A stretch of 64,000 nt of DNA, from positions 22,224 to 86,223 of the forward strand of contig CAMAWD010000019.1 in assembly GCA_945861785.1 (NCBI GenBank). The letters are read 5' to 3'. This document shows positions 35,452-45,000 of the stretch, in pieces (the first letter of the stretch is position 1; every line of letters starts with the position of its first letter). Under the pieces are notes generated by a model. The model did no database searches, was not told where the DNA came from, and saw only the letters and a program-made list of their open reading frames with translations. Source of the stretch: Rhodoferax sp. OV413 (lineage in GTDB: Bacteria > Pseudomonadota > Gammaproteobacteria > Burkholderiales > Burkholderiaceae_C). A program made the position numbers and the translations under genes.

Positions 35452-36425
35452 GCGCCACGCCGGGTGGTCAGCGCCTGCTGCAGGCGCTGGGTTCCGGTGC
35501 GGCGCGCCTGCTGGCGCGCGCACTGGCCGTCGCCGGCATCGTTGGCGTGATCTCGTTTGCACTGATGCGTTCACTGCCAGGCGATGCCGCCTACCGTATC
35601 GCCGCCGGGCGGTATGGCTACGACATCGTCGATACTGCCGCGGCCGACAAGGTGCGCAGCGAGTTGGGTCTCGACCAGCCGTGGTGGGTGCAACTGGGGG
35701 CCTGGCTGGGAGAGCTGGCCCAGGGCAACCTGGGCCGCTCGATGGTGTCGGGGGATCTGGTGGCCGAGGAGCTGTCGCACCAGCTCGGCCATACGGTCGG
35801 CCTTGCGCTGGCGTCGTGGGCCCTGGCCCTGGCCCTGGGCCTCGCAGCGGGGGCCGCAGTGGCACTGACCGGCAGACGCTGGCTCGACGGCATGCTGACC
35901 TCAGTCAGCCTGGGCTTCAAGGCCACGCCGACCTTCGTGCTCGGCCTGGGGCTGGCCACCGTGCTGGCGGTGCAATGGAACTGGTTGCCGGCCGCGGGCC
36001 ACGGCGGCGCCGAGTACCTGGTGCTACCGGCGTTCACCCTGGCGCTCGGGCTCGCCGCCGGGCTGTCGCAGGTGACACATCACCGCATGCGCCAGGTGCT
36101 GGCCACGCCGTCGGTGGCGTTCGCGCGTACCAAGGGACTGTCCCGGCGCTGGGTCGTGCTGCGCCACGTGCTGCGCAACACGGCGGTGCCGGTGGCGGCC
36201 TATTCAGGCATGCAACTGGTGCTGCTGATCGAAGGCGTGGTGGTGGTGGAGAGCTTTTTCGCCTGGCCCGGTATTGGCCATGCGCTGATCCATGCCCTGA
36301 TCGCGCGTGACATCCCCATGGTGCAAGGCACTGCGCTGTGCATGGGCATGCTGTTCGTCGTGCTCAGTGCCGCGGTGGACGGCCTTTGCTGGCTGCTCGA
36401 CCCGCGCCTGCAAAAAGGACGATGA
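35448..36425 (+). CDS. ABC transporter permease, DppB/NikB-like
   Basis: The 325-residue protein has about six helices and the BPD_transp_1 motifs: SFALMRSLPGDAAYRIAAGR, LGLDQPWWVQLGAWLGELAQGNLGRS and the EAA loop RTKGLSRRWVVLRHVLRNTAVPV. I take the TTG at 35448 as start because it overlaps the restored stop of the binding-protein gene (TTGA); a GTG at 35433 is the alternative. The intact permease suggests that the system has been functional recently. Confidence 0.88.
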   Translation: MSATPGGQRLLQALGSGAARLLARALAVAGIVGVISFALMRSLPGDAAYRIAAGRYGYDIVDTAAADKVRSELGLDQPWWVQLGAWLGELAQGNLGRSMVSGDLVAEELSHQLGHTVGLALASWALALALGLAAGAAVALTGRRWLDGMLTSVSLGFKATPTFVLGLGLATVLAVQWNWLPAAGHGGAEYLVLPAFTLALGLAAGLSQVTHHRMRQVLATPSVAFARTKGLSRRWVVLRHVLRNTAVPVAAYSGMQLVLLIEGVVVVESFFAWPGIGHALIHALIARDIPMVQGTALCMGMLFVVLSAAVDGLCWLLDPRLQKGR

Positions 36426-36426
36426 C

Positions 36427-37248
36427 ATGAACCCTTCCATGTCGACGATGCCCCGCAGCTTCGCGGGGCTGCGCTGGAGCCAGCGCGGCGCACTGCTCGT
36501 GCTGTTGGCACTGGCAGCGTTTGCCGGTCTGGCGCCATGGTGGTTGCCAGACCCGCATGTGCAGGATCTCGACGCCGTCCTGCAGACCCCGTCTGCGCGT
36601 CACTGGCTGGGCACCGATGCCTTCGGGCGCAGCGCCCTGGCGCGGCTGGCCGAGGGAACCCGGGTGTCGTTGCTGCTCGCCCTGGGTTCGGCCCTCGTAG
36701 CCGCACTGGCCGGCACCACGCTGGGCATAGTGGCCGCGGCGCGGCCGGGTTGGCCGGACCGTCTGCTGCAAGGTGCGGGCGACGCCGTGATGGCGCTGCC
36801 GGCCTTGTTGTGGGTGCTGCTGCTGTCGGCGCTGGACCCCGGCGAGAAATGGCCGCTGTACATGGGGCTGGTGCTCACGGCGTGGGTCGAGTTCTTTCGC
36901 ACGACGCGCGCGTCGGTCGGTGTCCTGCTTGCGGGGCCGCAGGTCCAGGCCGGCCGCCTGCTGGGTTTCGGCCCGGTCTACATCGCGCGTCACCATCTGT
37001 GGCCGGAAATCCGCCCGACGGTGGTGGCGCTGACAGCATTCGCCATGTGCAACGCCGTGCTGGCCGTGGCCGCCATGGGATTCGTGGGCATCGGCCTGCG
37101 CCCACCCGGCGCAGAACTGGGGCTGCTGATGACCGAGGCCCTGCCCTATTCGGACGACGCGCCCCAGCTCTTGCTGGCGCCGATCGCGGTGCTGCTGCTG
37201 TGTGTCGCCGCGCTGCACGCACTGACCCGGACCGGAGAGCCGGAATGA
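36427..37248 (+). CDS. ABC transporter permease, DppC/NikC-like
   Basis: The 273-residue membrane protein has about six helices, the N-terminal DppC pattern (LPDPHVQDLDAVLQTPSARHWLGTDAFGRS) and the EAA-type loop GRLLGFGPVYIARHHLWPEI. AAAGGACG lies upstream of the ATG. It pairs with the DppB-like subunit and overlaps the ATPase gene by 4 bp (ATGA). Confidence 0.88.
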   Translation: MNPSMSTMPRSFAGLRWSQRGALLVLLALAAFAGLAPWWLPDPHVQDLDAVLQTPSARHWLGTDAFGRSALARLAEGTRVSLLLALGSALVAALAGTTLGIVAAARPGWPDRLLQGAGDAVMALPALLWVLLLSALDPGEKWPLYMGLVLTAWVEFFRTTRASVGVLLAGPQVQAGRLLGFGPVYIARHHLWPEIRPTVVALTAFAMCNAVLAVAAMGFVGIGLRPPGAELGLLMTEALPYSDDAPQLLLAPIAVLLLCVAALHALTRTGEPE

Positions 37249-38687
37249 CGCCAGCGCTCGAGATCAACGACCTGGAAATCCGCACCCAGGCCCGGCATGG
37301 TCATGGCGCCATCGTGCACCGGACGAGCCTTCAGGTCGCGCCCGGCGCACGCCTCACCATCCTCGGTGAGTCCGGCTCCGGCAAGTCCATCCTGGCGCAG
37401 GCCATCATGGGCACACTGCCGCCGGGCGTCACCGCCAGCGGCAGGATCGCAGTCTGGGGGCAGGCGCTGGACGGTATGGCGCCGCGCACCCGCAGGGACC
37501 TGTGGGGCCGCACCCTGGCGATGTTGCCGCAAGAACCATGGCTGGCACTGAATCCGACGATGCGCAGCCTGGCCCAGGTAGCCGAAGTGCCGCACAGGGT
37601 GCTGGGCCAGGCCTGGCCAGCAGCGCAGGAAACCGCCCGCGCGGCGCTGGCGCAGGTGCGCTTGCTTTCGGCCGCGCACAAGTACCCGCACCAGATCTCG
37701 GGCGGAATGGCGCAACGCGTGGCGTTCGCGGCCACCTGCGCGTCGGGCGCCCGGCTGTTGATCGCGGACGAACCGACGAAGGGACTGGACGCGGCATTGC
37801 GGAACCAGATCGGCGACCTGCTGGCAGCCCACCTGCGCGCCGACCACGCACTGATCACGATCACCCACGATGTGGCGCTGGCGCGGCGACTGGGCGGCAC
37901 GGTCGCAATCATGCTGGACGGTCGCATCGTCGAGCAGGGCCCGGCCAGCGAAGTGCTCACGCACCCGCAACATGCCTACAGCCAGGCCCTGGTCCAGGCC
38001 GATCCAGCAAATTGGCCTTGCATGGCGCATGCCCTGCCATCGTCGGCACGCGCAGTGGTGACCGCCACGCAGCTGTCCAAATCCTTCGGCGCCCACCAGT
38101 TGTTCACCGGTGTCGACCTGGCGGTGGCACAGGGCGAGATCGTGGCCGTGCCGGGCCCCAGTGGCTGCGGCAAGACGACGCTCGGTCACATCCTGCTGGG
38201 TCTTGAGCACGCCGACACCGGCCAGGTGCACCGGCCTGGTGCGAGCCGCCCCGTTTCGCTGCAAAAACTTTACCAAGACCCGCCCGCGGCCTTCGCCCCG
38301 CAGCGGAGCCTGCGGGACAGCCTGGACGACCTCGTTCAACGGCACCACCTTGGCATGACAGACGCCCGCGAGCTGATGCGCACGCTGCGGCTCGACGACG
38401 AACTGCTCGACCGCCTGCCGGCCCAGGTGTCCGGCGGGGAACTGCAGCGTTTCGCCCTGCTGCGCGTCCTGCTGTTGCGGCCGGCCTTCGTGTTTGCCGA
38501 CGAGCCCGGCTCTCGCCTGGACCCCATCACGCAGAAGCTGACGATGCAACTGCTCAACGACAGCGCCGCCGCACATGGTTTCGGCGTCGTGCTGGTTACC
38601 CACGATGCAGCTGTCGCCCGCAACGGCGCGCACCGGGTTGCGCGCATTCCGTTCGTCAATGCAGATGCGGCGGGCGGTGCACTATAG
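37245..38687 (+). CDS. Fused double ATPase, DppD-DppF/NikD-NikE type
   Basis: The 480-residue protein carries two ABC ATPase domains in one chain. Domain 1 (about 1-260): Walker A LGESGSGKSI, signature ISGGMAQRVAF, Walker B LLIADEPTKGLD, H-loop TITHD. Domain 2 (about 265-480): GPSGCGKTT, VSGGELQRFAL, VFADEPGSRLD, VLVTHD. Both look catalytically complete. In most nickel/peptide systems these are two genes. The second domain lacks the C-terminal oligopeptide-type extension, which fits a metal or small-ligand system. Confidence 0.88.
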   Translation: MTPALEINDLEIRTQARHGHGAIVHRTSLQVAPGARLTILGESGSGKSILAQAIMGTLPPGVTASGRIAVWGQALDGMAPRTRRDLWGRTLAMLPQEPWLALNPTMRSLAQVAEVPHRVLGQAWPAAQETARAALAQVRLLSAAHKYPHQISGGMAQRVAFAATCASGARLLIADEPTKGLDAALRNQIGDLLAAHLRADHALITITHDVALARRLGGTVAIMLDGRIVEQGPASEVLTHPQHAYSQALVQADPANWPCMAHALPSSARAVVTATQLSKSFGAHQLFTGVDLAVAQGEIVAVPGPSGCGKTTLGHILLGLEHADTGQVHRPGASRPVSLQKLYQDPPAAFAPQRSLRDSLDDLVQRHHLGMTDARELMRTLRLDDELLDRLPAQVSGGELQRFALLRVLLLRPAFVFADEPGSRLDPITQKLTMQLLNDSAAAHGFGVVLVTHDAAVARNGAHRVARIPFVNADAAGGAL

Positions 38688-38696
38688 TCACCCGCC

Positions 38697-39692
38697 ATGA
38701 CGACCAGCCCGCCCCCTTCCACCGCCACCTCCAGCCTGCGCAGCCACGGATTTCATGCCCTGGCTCCGGGGCCACGCCTGATCGTGCTCGGTGCCGTACA
38801 CGGCAATGAGACCTGCGGCACCCGGGCCATCGAACGCACCGTGGCGGCGTTCGGCACCGGTGAGCTGGTGTTGCAGCGCGGCAACCTGACGCTGGTGCCG
38901 GTCGCCAACCCGCTGGCCTACAACAAGCAGCAGCGCAACGGGGACCGCAACCTCAACCGCAACCTTGCTCCCAATGACGCACCCCAGGATTTCGAGGACC
39001 GCATTGCCAACGCGTTGTGCCCCTTGCTGGCCGCCCACGACGTCCTGCTCGACCTGCACTCGTTCCAGTCGACGGGCGAGCCATTCCTCATGCTCGGCCC
39101 GGCGGACAACACCGGCACCCTCGAACCCTTTGCGCACGCCGCGCAAGAGCAGGCGCTGGCGCTGCGCCTCGGGCCACAGCGCATCGTGGAAGGCTGGCTT
39201 GGCACCTATGCCATCGGGGTCCAGCGGCGACTGGCGCGCACCGCTCCAACAGAACGGGCCCAGTTGCTGAGCACCGACCCGCGTTATGGGGTAGGCACGA
39301 CGGAGTACATGCGCAGCACTGGCGGGTATGCGCTCACGCTCGAATGCGGCCAGCACCAGGATCCGCAGGCGCCCGAGGTCGCATGGCAGGCGATTCTGCG
39401 CACCCTGGCGCACCTGCAGATGGTCGAGGCGCCAGCACCCGCCGCCACGACCGGTGTCGAATTCCTTCGCCTGACCGAAGTGATCGACAAGTTGCACGCC
39501 GGTGACACGTTCAGCCGGTCCTGGTCGAGTTATGACCCGGTTTCCGCCGGCCAGGAGATCGGCCGGCGCCACGATGGCACACCGGTGCTGGCACCCGAGA
39601 ACGGTTTCATCGTGTTTCCCAATGCGTCCGCCAGCGCCGGAAACGAGTGGTTCTACTTCGCCCAGCCCAGCAGCCGCCGGCTCGGCGGCTGA
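38697..39692 (+). CDS. Succinylglutamate desuccinylase/aspartoacylase (AstE/AspA) family zinc hydrolase
   Basis: The 331-residue protein has the metal site HGNE in VLGAVHGNETCGT, the second ligand region DLHSFQSTGEPF, and RNGDRNLNRNL and ALTLECGQH, matching the AstE/AspA branch of M14-like zinc carboxypeptidases that cleave N-acyl amino acids or amides. A C-terminal beta domain ends in VFPNASASAGNEWFYFAQ. It begins 9 bp after the fused ATPase gene and is probably co-transcribed, so it may process the imported ligand. The native substrate is unknown. Confidence 0.85.
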   Translation: MTTSPPPSTATSSLRSHGFHALAPGPRLIVLGAVHGNETCGTRAIERTVAAFGTGELVLQRGNLTLVPVANPLAYNKQQRNGDRNLNRNLAPNDAPQDFEDRIANALCPLLAAHDVLLDLHSFQSTGEPFLMLGPADNTGTLEPFAHAAQEQALALRLGPQRIVEGWLGTYAIGVQRRLARTAPTERAQLLSTDPRYGVGTTEYMRSTGGYALTLECGQHQDPQAPEVAWQAILRTLAHLQMVEAPAPAATTGVEFLRLTEVIDKLHAGDTFSRSWSSYDPVSAGQEIGRRHDGTPVLAPENGFIVFPNASASAGNEWFYFAQPSSRRLGG

Positions 39693-39731
39693 AGGCGTGG
39701 TTGCGGTCCGAGGCGACACCGATCCGCGCCG

Positions 39732-39761
39732 GTCGATGTCCGCTTGCGGCCCATTGCGGAC
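39732..39761. repeat. GTCGATGTCCGC unit with hairpin, copy 1
   Basis: The 12-mer GTCGATGTCCGC (39732-39743) is repeated directly at 40078-40089. In this copy GTCCGC (39738-39743) and GCGGAC (39756-39761) form a perfect 6-bp stem. Sequences of this look are often dispersed in Burkholderiales intergenic DNA, from memory. Confidence 0.55.
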
Positions 39762-39802
39762 GTTCGGACTTGCGGCTGGCGTCACGCCACCATGGTTGGC
39801 GA

Positions 39803-39894
39803 GCCGAGAGGAACGGCCAAGTGCCGCGACTCGTGTCCCCCGCCCTGTGGGCTCCTCCTTTACCTCGCCGCGACACTTGGCCGTTCCTCTCGGC
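39803..39894. repeat. Long inverted repeat, 26-bp arms with one mismatch
   Basis: Arms at 39803-39828 and 39869-39894 match at 25 of 26 positions (one C/T difference); each carries GAGAGGAACGGCCAAGTG on its strand. The 40-bp loop holds one copy of a further repeat. The length and near-perfection suggest a mobile palindromic unit (REP/BIME-like or MITE-like) or a strong bidirectional terminator-like hairpin. No transposase is near. Confidence 0.75.
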
Positions 39895-39997
39895 AGCGGA
39901 AGTGTCTGGTGCCCGGCACTCCAACCAAGTCGCAGGATCAGGACGGCGGTGCGTTCGGCGCAGCGGCATACCGGAGGAGCCCGCAGGGCGGGGGACA
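39834..39997. repeat. Inverted pair of a 25-bp GC-rich unit
   Basis: The unit at 39834-39858 (in the loop of the long inverted repeat) recurs in reverse orientation at 39973-39997 with 24 of 25 bases equal; both hold GCAGGGCGGGGGACA or its A variant. This nests one palindrome inside another. Confidence 0.65.
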
Positions 39998-40077
39998 GCC
40001 GCGGAGCCGAATGCGCCGTCGGCCTGATCCCACACCAAGCCGCCGGTATCCTGACAGCCCTGATTTCGCGAACGATT

Positions 40078-40089
40078 GTCGATGTCCGC
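40078..40089. repeat. GTCGATGTCCGC unit, copy 2
   Basis: Direct repeat of the 12-mer at 39732-39743, 346 bp away, near the right end of the repeat-rich spacer. The flanks differ (here AAAGGGCCGGAAGC), so this is a truncated or variant copy. Confidence 0.5.
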
Positions 40090-40235
40090 AAAGGGCCGGA
40101 AGCAGTCGACCCGTCTCCAGTCGTTTGACACTGCGATGCGTCCTCCGGCCAGAGGTCAGGTGTGCAATCTGCGCGCTCCAATGGCCCCCGGGAAAAGCCC
40201 CTGCAATTGACGACGGGCAAGCCACGGGCTACATT

Positions 40236-40249
40236 ACTAACCCGTTAGT
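40236..40249. promoter_or_regulatory. TetR-type operator candidate (ACTAACCCGTTAGT)
   Basis: A perfect inverted repeat (ACTAAC/GTTAGT with a 2-bp centre) in an AT-rich patch ends 11 bp before the TetR-family start codon. This is a usual place for autoregulation and for control of the downstream efflux genes. Confidence 0.6.
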
Positions 40250-40260
40250 CATTAATTCTG

Positions 40261-40956
40261 ATGCCCCAGACTACTCCAGTTGGCGACCACCCTGCAGTGG
40301 CACATACCAAGACCGCACGCCGCAAGCAGGCCCGCCCGAGCGAACTGCTTGCGGCTGCCTTGGATCTGTTCGTGGAAAAGGGTTATGCCGCAACACGGGC
40401 CGAAGAAGTCGCCACCCGGGCTGGCGTGTCCAAAGGCACCCTTTTCCTCTATTTTTCCAGCAAGGAAGACCTGTTCAAGGCGGTGGTCAGGGAAAACATT
40501 TCAGATCTTTACCCGGAATGGTCGACCGAACTGGACAACTTTTCGGGCTCGACGGCCGAATTGCTGCACTATTGCATGAGGGCCTGGTGGTCGCGTTTTG
40601 GTGACACCAAAGCCTCCGGTATTTCCAAACTGATCATGAGCGAAGCCAGGAACTTTCCGGAGTTGGCAGCGTTCTACCAGCAGGAGGTGGTGGAACCAGG
40701 CCGCGAACTGATACGGCGCATCCTGCAACGTGGCATCGACCGCGGCGAGTTCCGGCCCATGAACATGCAGTACGGCGTTTATGTCGTGCTGGCGCCGATG
40801 ATGTTCCTGGTGATGTGGAAACACTCGCTGGGCGCGTGCATGCCGATGCAGTCGCGCATCGTCCCTGAAGACTATATCCAGGCCCAGATCAACACGATCC
40901 TGCACGGCCTCAGCTTGCCAGCCGCACCTGCGGCGGCCCAAAAAGGACATCCGTAA
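40261..40956 (+). CDS. TetR-family transcriptional regulator
   Basis: The 231-residue protein has the TetR helix-turn-helix (SELLAAALDLFVEKGYAATRAEEVATRAGVSKGTLFLYFSSKEDLFKAV, residues about 27-75) and an all-helical ligand domain containing WKHSLGACM. The N-terminal 25 residues are basic and flexible. It lies 3 bp upstream of the adaptor gene of an RND pump and is presumably its local repressor, released by a pump substrate. The ligand is unknown. Confidence 0.9.
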   Translation: MPQTTPVGDHPAVAHTKTARRKQARPSELLAAALDLFVEKGYAATRAEEVATRAGVSKGTLFLYFSSKEDLFKAVVRENISDLYPEWSTELDNFSGSTAELLHYCMRAWWSRFGDTKASGISKLIMSEARNFPELAAFYQQEVVEPGRELIRRILQRGIDRGEFRPMNMQYGVYVVLAPMMFLVMWKHSLGACMPMQSRIVPEDYIQAQINTILHGLSLPAAPAAAQKGHP

Positions 40957-40959
40957 ATC

Positions 40960-42090
40960 ATGCGTCGATGGTTGAAATGGATCCTCGCGATCCTGGTCAT
41001 TGCTGCGCTCGCCGCAGGTGTTGCGTGGGCCCTGTCGCAGCGCAAGGTACAACAACAGGCTGCGGCCGCGCAGGCCAGCCAGCGGGTGGAGTCCGCCGTG
41101 GAACTGGCCCCGGGCGACCTGGTGCAGGTGAAATCCCGCGCGTTGGTGCAGGCACTGCCGATATCCGGAACACTCAAGGCCGCCACCGTCGTGGTCATCA
41201 AGGCCCGTGTGGCAGGCGAATTGCAGGCCATGACACTGCGTGAAGGCGACCTGGTGCGGGCCGGGCAGACGATCGGGCGCATCGACGCCACGGATGCCCA
41301 GGCACGGCTGCGCCAGGCGCAGCAACAGGCCGAGTCGGCCAAGGCCCAGGTGGAGATCGCCCGGCGCACCTTCGAGAACAACCGCTCGCTGGTGGACCAG
41401 GGCTTCATCTCCAAATCCGCGCTCGACACATCGGCGTCCAGCCTCGCCGCGGCCGAGGCCAACTACCGCGCAGCGGTGGCCGGTGCCGACATGATGGGCA
41501 AGTCACTCGATGACACGGTGCTGCGCTCGCCGATCACCGGGCAGGTGTCGCAGCGGCTGGCCCAAAGCGGCGAACGCATGGCGCTGGATGGCAGGGTGGT
41601 CGAGATCGTGGACCTGAGCCGCCTTGAGCTGGAGGCCAGCATCAGCCCGGCCGACTCGCTGCAAGTGCTGTCAGGTCAGACTGCTTTGTTGCAAATAGAA
41701 GGCACGGCCAGCACCGTGAAGGCGCGTGTGGTGCGCATCAACCCGACGGTGGTGGCCGGCAGCCGCTCGGTCACCGCCTACCTGGCGCTCGACCCCGCCC
41801 CCGGCCTGCGCCAGGGACTGTTCGCCCAGGGCGCACTCACCATCGGGGTGACACAGGCGCCCTCGGTTCCCTTGAGCGTCGTTCGAACCGACAAACCGCA
41901 ACCCTATGTGCAGATGGTCACCAACAACAAGGTGGTGCACCAACCGGTGGAGTTCGTCGCGCGTGGCGGGTTCGAAGGCCAGCGCATGGCCGGCATCAAG
42001 GGCGTGCCGGAGGGCGCCACCCTGATCAGCGGCCAGATCGGTGCTTTGCGCGAAGGCACCCTGGTCAAGCTTGCGGCGAGCACGAAATAA
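40960..42090 (+). CDS. RND efflux periplasmic adaptor (membrane fusion protein)
   Basis: The 376-residue protein has an N-terminal membrane anchor (WILAILVIAALAAGVAWAL), a lipoyl half-motif GTLKAATVVVIKARVAGELQAM with LREGDLVRAGQTIGRID, a coiled-coil hairpin (about 105-165: RLRQAQQQAESAKAQVEIARR) and LRSPITGQVSQRL closing the lipoyl domain, then beta-barrel and membrane-proximal domains. It links the RND pump to an outer-membrane channel. The ATG is 3 bp after the tetR stop. Confidence 0.92.
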   Translation: MRRWLKWILAILVIAALAAGVAWALSQRKVQQQAAAAQASQRVESAVELAPGDLVQVKSRALVQALPISGTLKAATVVVIKARVAGELQAMTLREGDLVRAGQTIGRIDATDAQARLRQAQQQAESAKAQVEIARRTFENNRSLVDQGFISKSALDTSASSLAAAEANYRAAVAGADMMGKSLDDTVLRSPITGQVSQRLAQSGERMALDGRVVEIVDLSRLELEASISPADSLQVLSGQTALLQIEGTASTVKARVVRINPTVVAGSRSVTAYLALDPAPGLRQGLFAQGALTIGVTQAPSVPLSVVRTDKPQPYVQMVTNNKVVHQPVEFVARGGFEGQRMAGIKGVPEGATLISGQIGALREGTLVKLAASTK

Positions 42091-42093
42091 ACC

Positions 42094-45000
42094 ATGTGGT
42101 TCACCCGCGTCAGCCTTCACAACCCGGTGTTTGCCACCATGGCCATGCTGGCCCTGGTTGTGCTCGGGCTTTTTTCCTACCAGCGACTGCAGATCGACCA
42201 GTTCCCCAACATCGACTTTCCGGTCGTGGTGGTGATCACCGATTACCCCGGCGCCTCGCCCGAGGTGGTCGAAAGCGAAGTGACACGCAAGATGGAAGAA
42301 GGCGTGAACTCCATCGCCGGCATCAACGCGCTGACCTCCCGGACCTACGAAGGCCAATCGGTGGTGGTGATCGAGTTCGGCTTGCACATCGACGGGCGAA
42401 AGGCCGCCGATGACGTGCGCGAAAAAGTGGCGGCCATCAAGCCGCTGCTTCGCACCGAGGTCAAGGAGCCGCGCGTCCTGCGTTTCGACCCGTCGGCGCG
42501 GGCCGTCTGGTCGGTGGCGGTGTTGCCAGAGCCGGACGCCAATGGCAAGGTCATGTCGGCGGTGGAACTGACCAACTGGGCCGACCAGACATTCAAGAAG
42601 CGGCTCGAAAACGTGCGCGGCGTGGGTTCCGTCACGCTGGTGGGGGGCACCAAGCGCGAGATCAACCTGTACCTCAAACCCGCCGCGATGGAGGCCTTCG
42701 GCCTCACGCCCGATCAGGTGGTTGCGGCGGTACGCAGCGAGAACCAGGACTTGCCGGTGGGCGCGGTGCGCTCGCTGGAGCGTGAGCGCGTGGTCCAGAT
42801 CGAGGCGCGCCTGGCCCGACCGGAGGAGTTCGGCAAGATCATCGTCGCGCGCAAGAATGGCGCGCCGGTGCGGCTCGAACAGATCGCCCGGGTGGTCGAC
42901 GGCGCCCAGGAGGTCGACACGCTGGCGCTCTACAACGGCCGGCGAACGCTGCTGCTCACGGTGCAGAAGTCGCAGGACGAGAACACCATCGCCGTGGTCG
43001 ATGGCCTCTACAAGGCCCTGGCGGAGATGCAAAAGCAAACGCCCCCAGGCCTCAAGCTGGAGCAGATCGTCGACGGATCGCGGCAGATCCGGGTGTCGGT
43101 CGACAACGTGCGCCGCACCCTGATCGAAGGCGCCTTGCTCACCGTGCTGATCGTCTTCCTGTTTCTCAACTCCTGGCGCTCCACCGTCATCACCGGGCTG
43201 ACCCTGCCGATCGCCATCATCGGCACCTTCCTGTTCATGAACATGTTCGGTTTCACCATCAACATGATCACGCTGATGGCCCTGAGCCTGTGTGTCGGGC
43301 TGCTGATCGACGATGCCATCGTGGTGCGCGAGAACATCGTGCGCCATGTCCAGATGGGCAAAACGCCGTTCCAGGCATCGCTGGACGGCACCCAGGAGAT
43401 CGGCCTGGCGGTGCTCGCCACCACGCTGTCGATCGTCGCGGTCTTCATGCCGATCGGCTTCATGGGCGGCATCATCGGCAAGTTCTTCCATGAGTTCGGC
43501 ATCACCATCGTTGCGGCGGTGCTGATCTCGATGTTCGTGAGTTTCACGCTCGATCCGATGCTGTCCTCGATCTGGCACGACCCGAGCATAGACACCCACG
43601 GCCTGCCGCGCGCCCGCGTCACGCTCTACGACAAAACCATCGGACGCGTCACCGGTGCCTTCGATGACGGCACGAATTGGCTGGTCAAGGTGTACCAGGA
43701 GGTGTTGCGCTGGTCGCTCGCTCACAAACTCACGACGGTGTTGCTGGCCGTGGCCATCTTTGGTGCCAGCGTGGCCATGGTCCCGATGCTGGGCACCGAA
43801 TTCGTGCCCAAATCCGACTTCTCGGAAACCACGCTCAACTTCCACACGCCTGTCGGTTCGTCGCTGGAGGTCACCGAAGCCCGGGCACGCCAGGTGGAGG
43901 CGATCGTGCGCGAGTTCCCGGAAACCCGCTACACGCTGACGACCATCAACACCGGCAATGCACAAGGCAAGATTTACGCCAGCATTTACATCCGTCTGCT
44001 CGACCGCAAGGACCGCACGCGCAGCGTGGATGTGCTGTCGGCAAGCTTGCGCGAGCGACTGCAACGTGTGCCCGGCATCACCGTGACCCATGTCGGCCTG
44101 CTCGACTCGGTCGGTGGCAACAAGCAGGTGGCGTTCTCGATCCAGGGCCCCAACCAGGGTGAACTCGAGCGCCAGACACGCCTGGCGCTGGAGAAGATCC
44201 GCGTGATTCCCGGCCTGGTCGACCTGGATTCCAGCGTCAAGCCGGACAAACCCACGATCGACATCGAGGTACGCCGGGACGTGGCCTCCGATCTCGGGGT
44301 CAGCATCACCCAGATCGGCACCGCACTTCGCACCATGGTGGCCGGCCAGACGGTGGGCAACTGGCGGGCGCCGGACGACCAGACCTACGACGTCAATGTG
44401 CGACTGGCCCCGGAGTCGCGCAGCGCGCCGGAGGACCTGCAGCGCCTGCCCCTGACCATCGGCGCCAATGCCGACGGAAGCGCCCGGGTGGTTCACCTGG
44501 ACCAGGTTGCGGTGGTGCGTGAGGGCACCGGTCCGAACCAGATCAACCGGCGTGACCTGACGCGCGAGGTGAGCATCAACGCCAACGTGCACGGGCGCTC
44601 GGCGGGCGAGGTGTCAGCCGACATCAAGACCGCCATGGACAGCATCAAGCTGCCCCCCGGCTACAGCTACAAGTTCAGCGGGTCCACCAAGGACATGGCC
44701 GAGGCGTTCGGTTACGCGGTGTCGGCCCTGGTGCTCGCGATCGTGTTCATCTACATGATCCTGGCGAGCCAGTTCAAGAGTTTCCTGCAGCCGTTGGCGC
44801 TGATGACCGCATTGCCGCTGACCCTGATCGGGGTGGTGCTGGCACTGATGATGTTCCGCTCCACCTTGTCGATGTTTTCCGTCATCGGGGTCATCATGCT
44901 GATGGGATTGGTGACCAAGAACGCAATCCTGCTGGTGGATTTCGCTATCCGCTCGCGGGAGGACGCGATCGCCGGCGACGGCACGGTGCTCCCCGGGCTG

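Larger units (their letters stand above)
39693..40235. other. Gene-free, repeat-rich spacer
   Basis: No protein with recognisable domains lies in these 543 bp; open frames on both strands look like high-GC chance frames. The stretch is a patchwork of inverted and direct repeats, listed separately. It ends at the promoter of the TetR-type gene. Confidence 0.7.

Noticed and set aside
39693..40235. Hypothetical proteins in the spacer
   Set aside because: Open frames on both strands cross the inverted repeats, show no domain and have no ribosome sites.
41671..44592. 973-codon minus-strand open frame opposite the RND permease
   Set aside because: Antisense shadow: translation is His/Arg/Gln-rich without motifs, while the plus strand encodes a complete pump.
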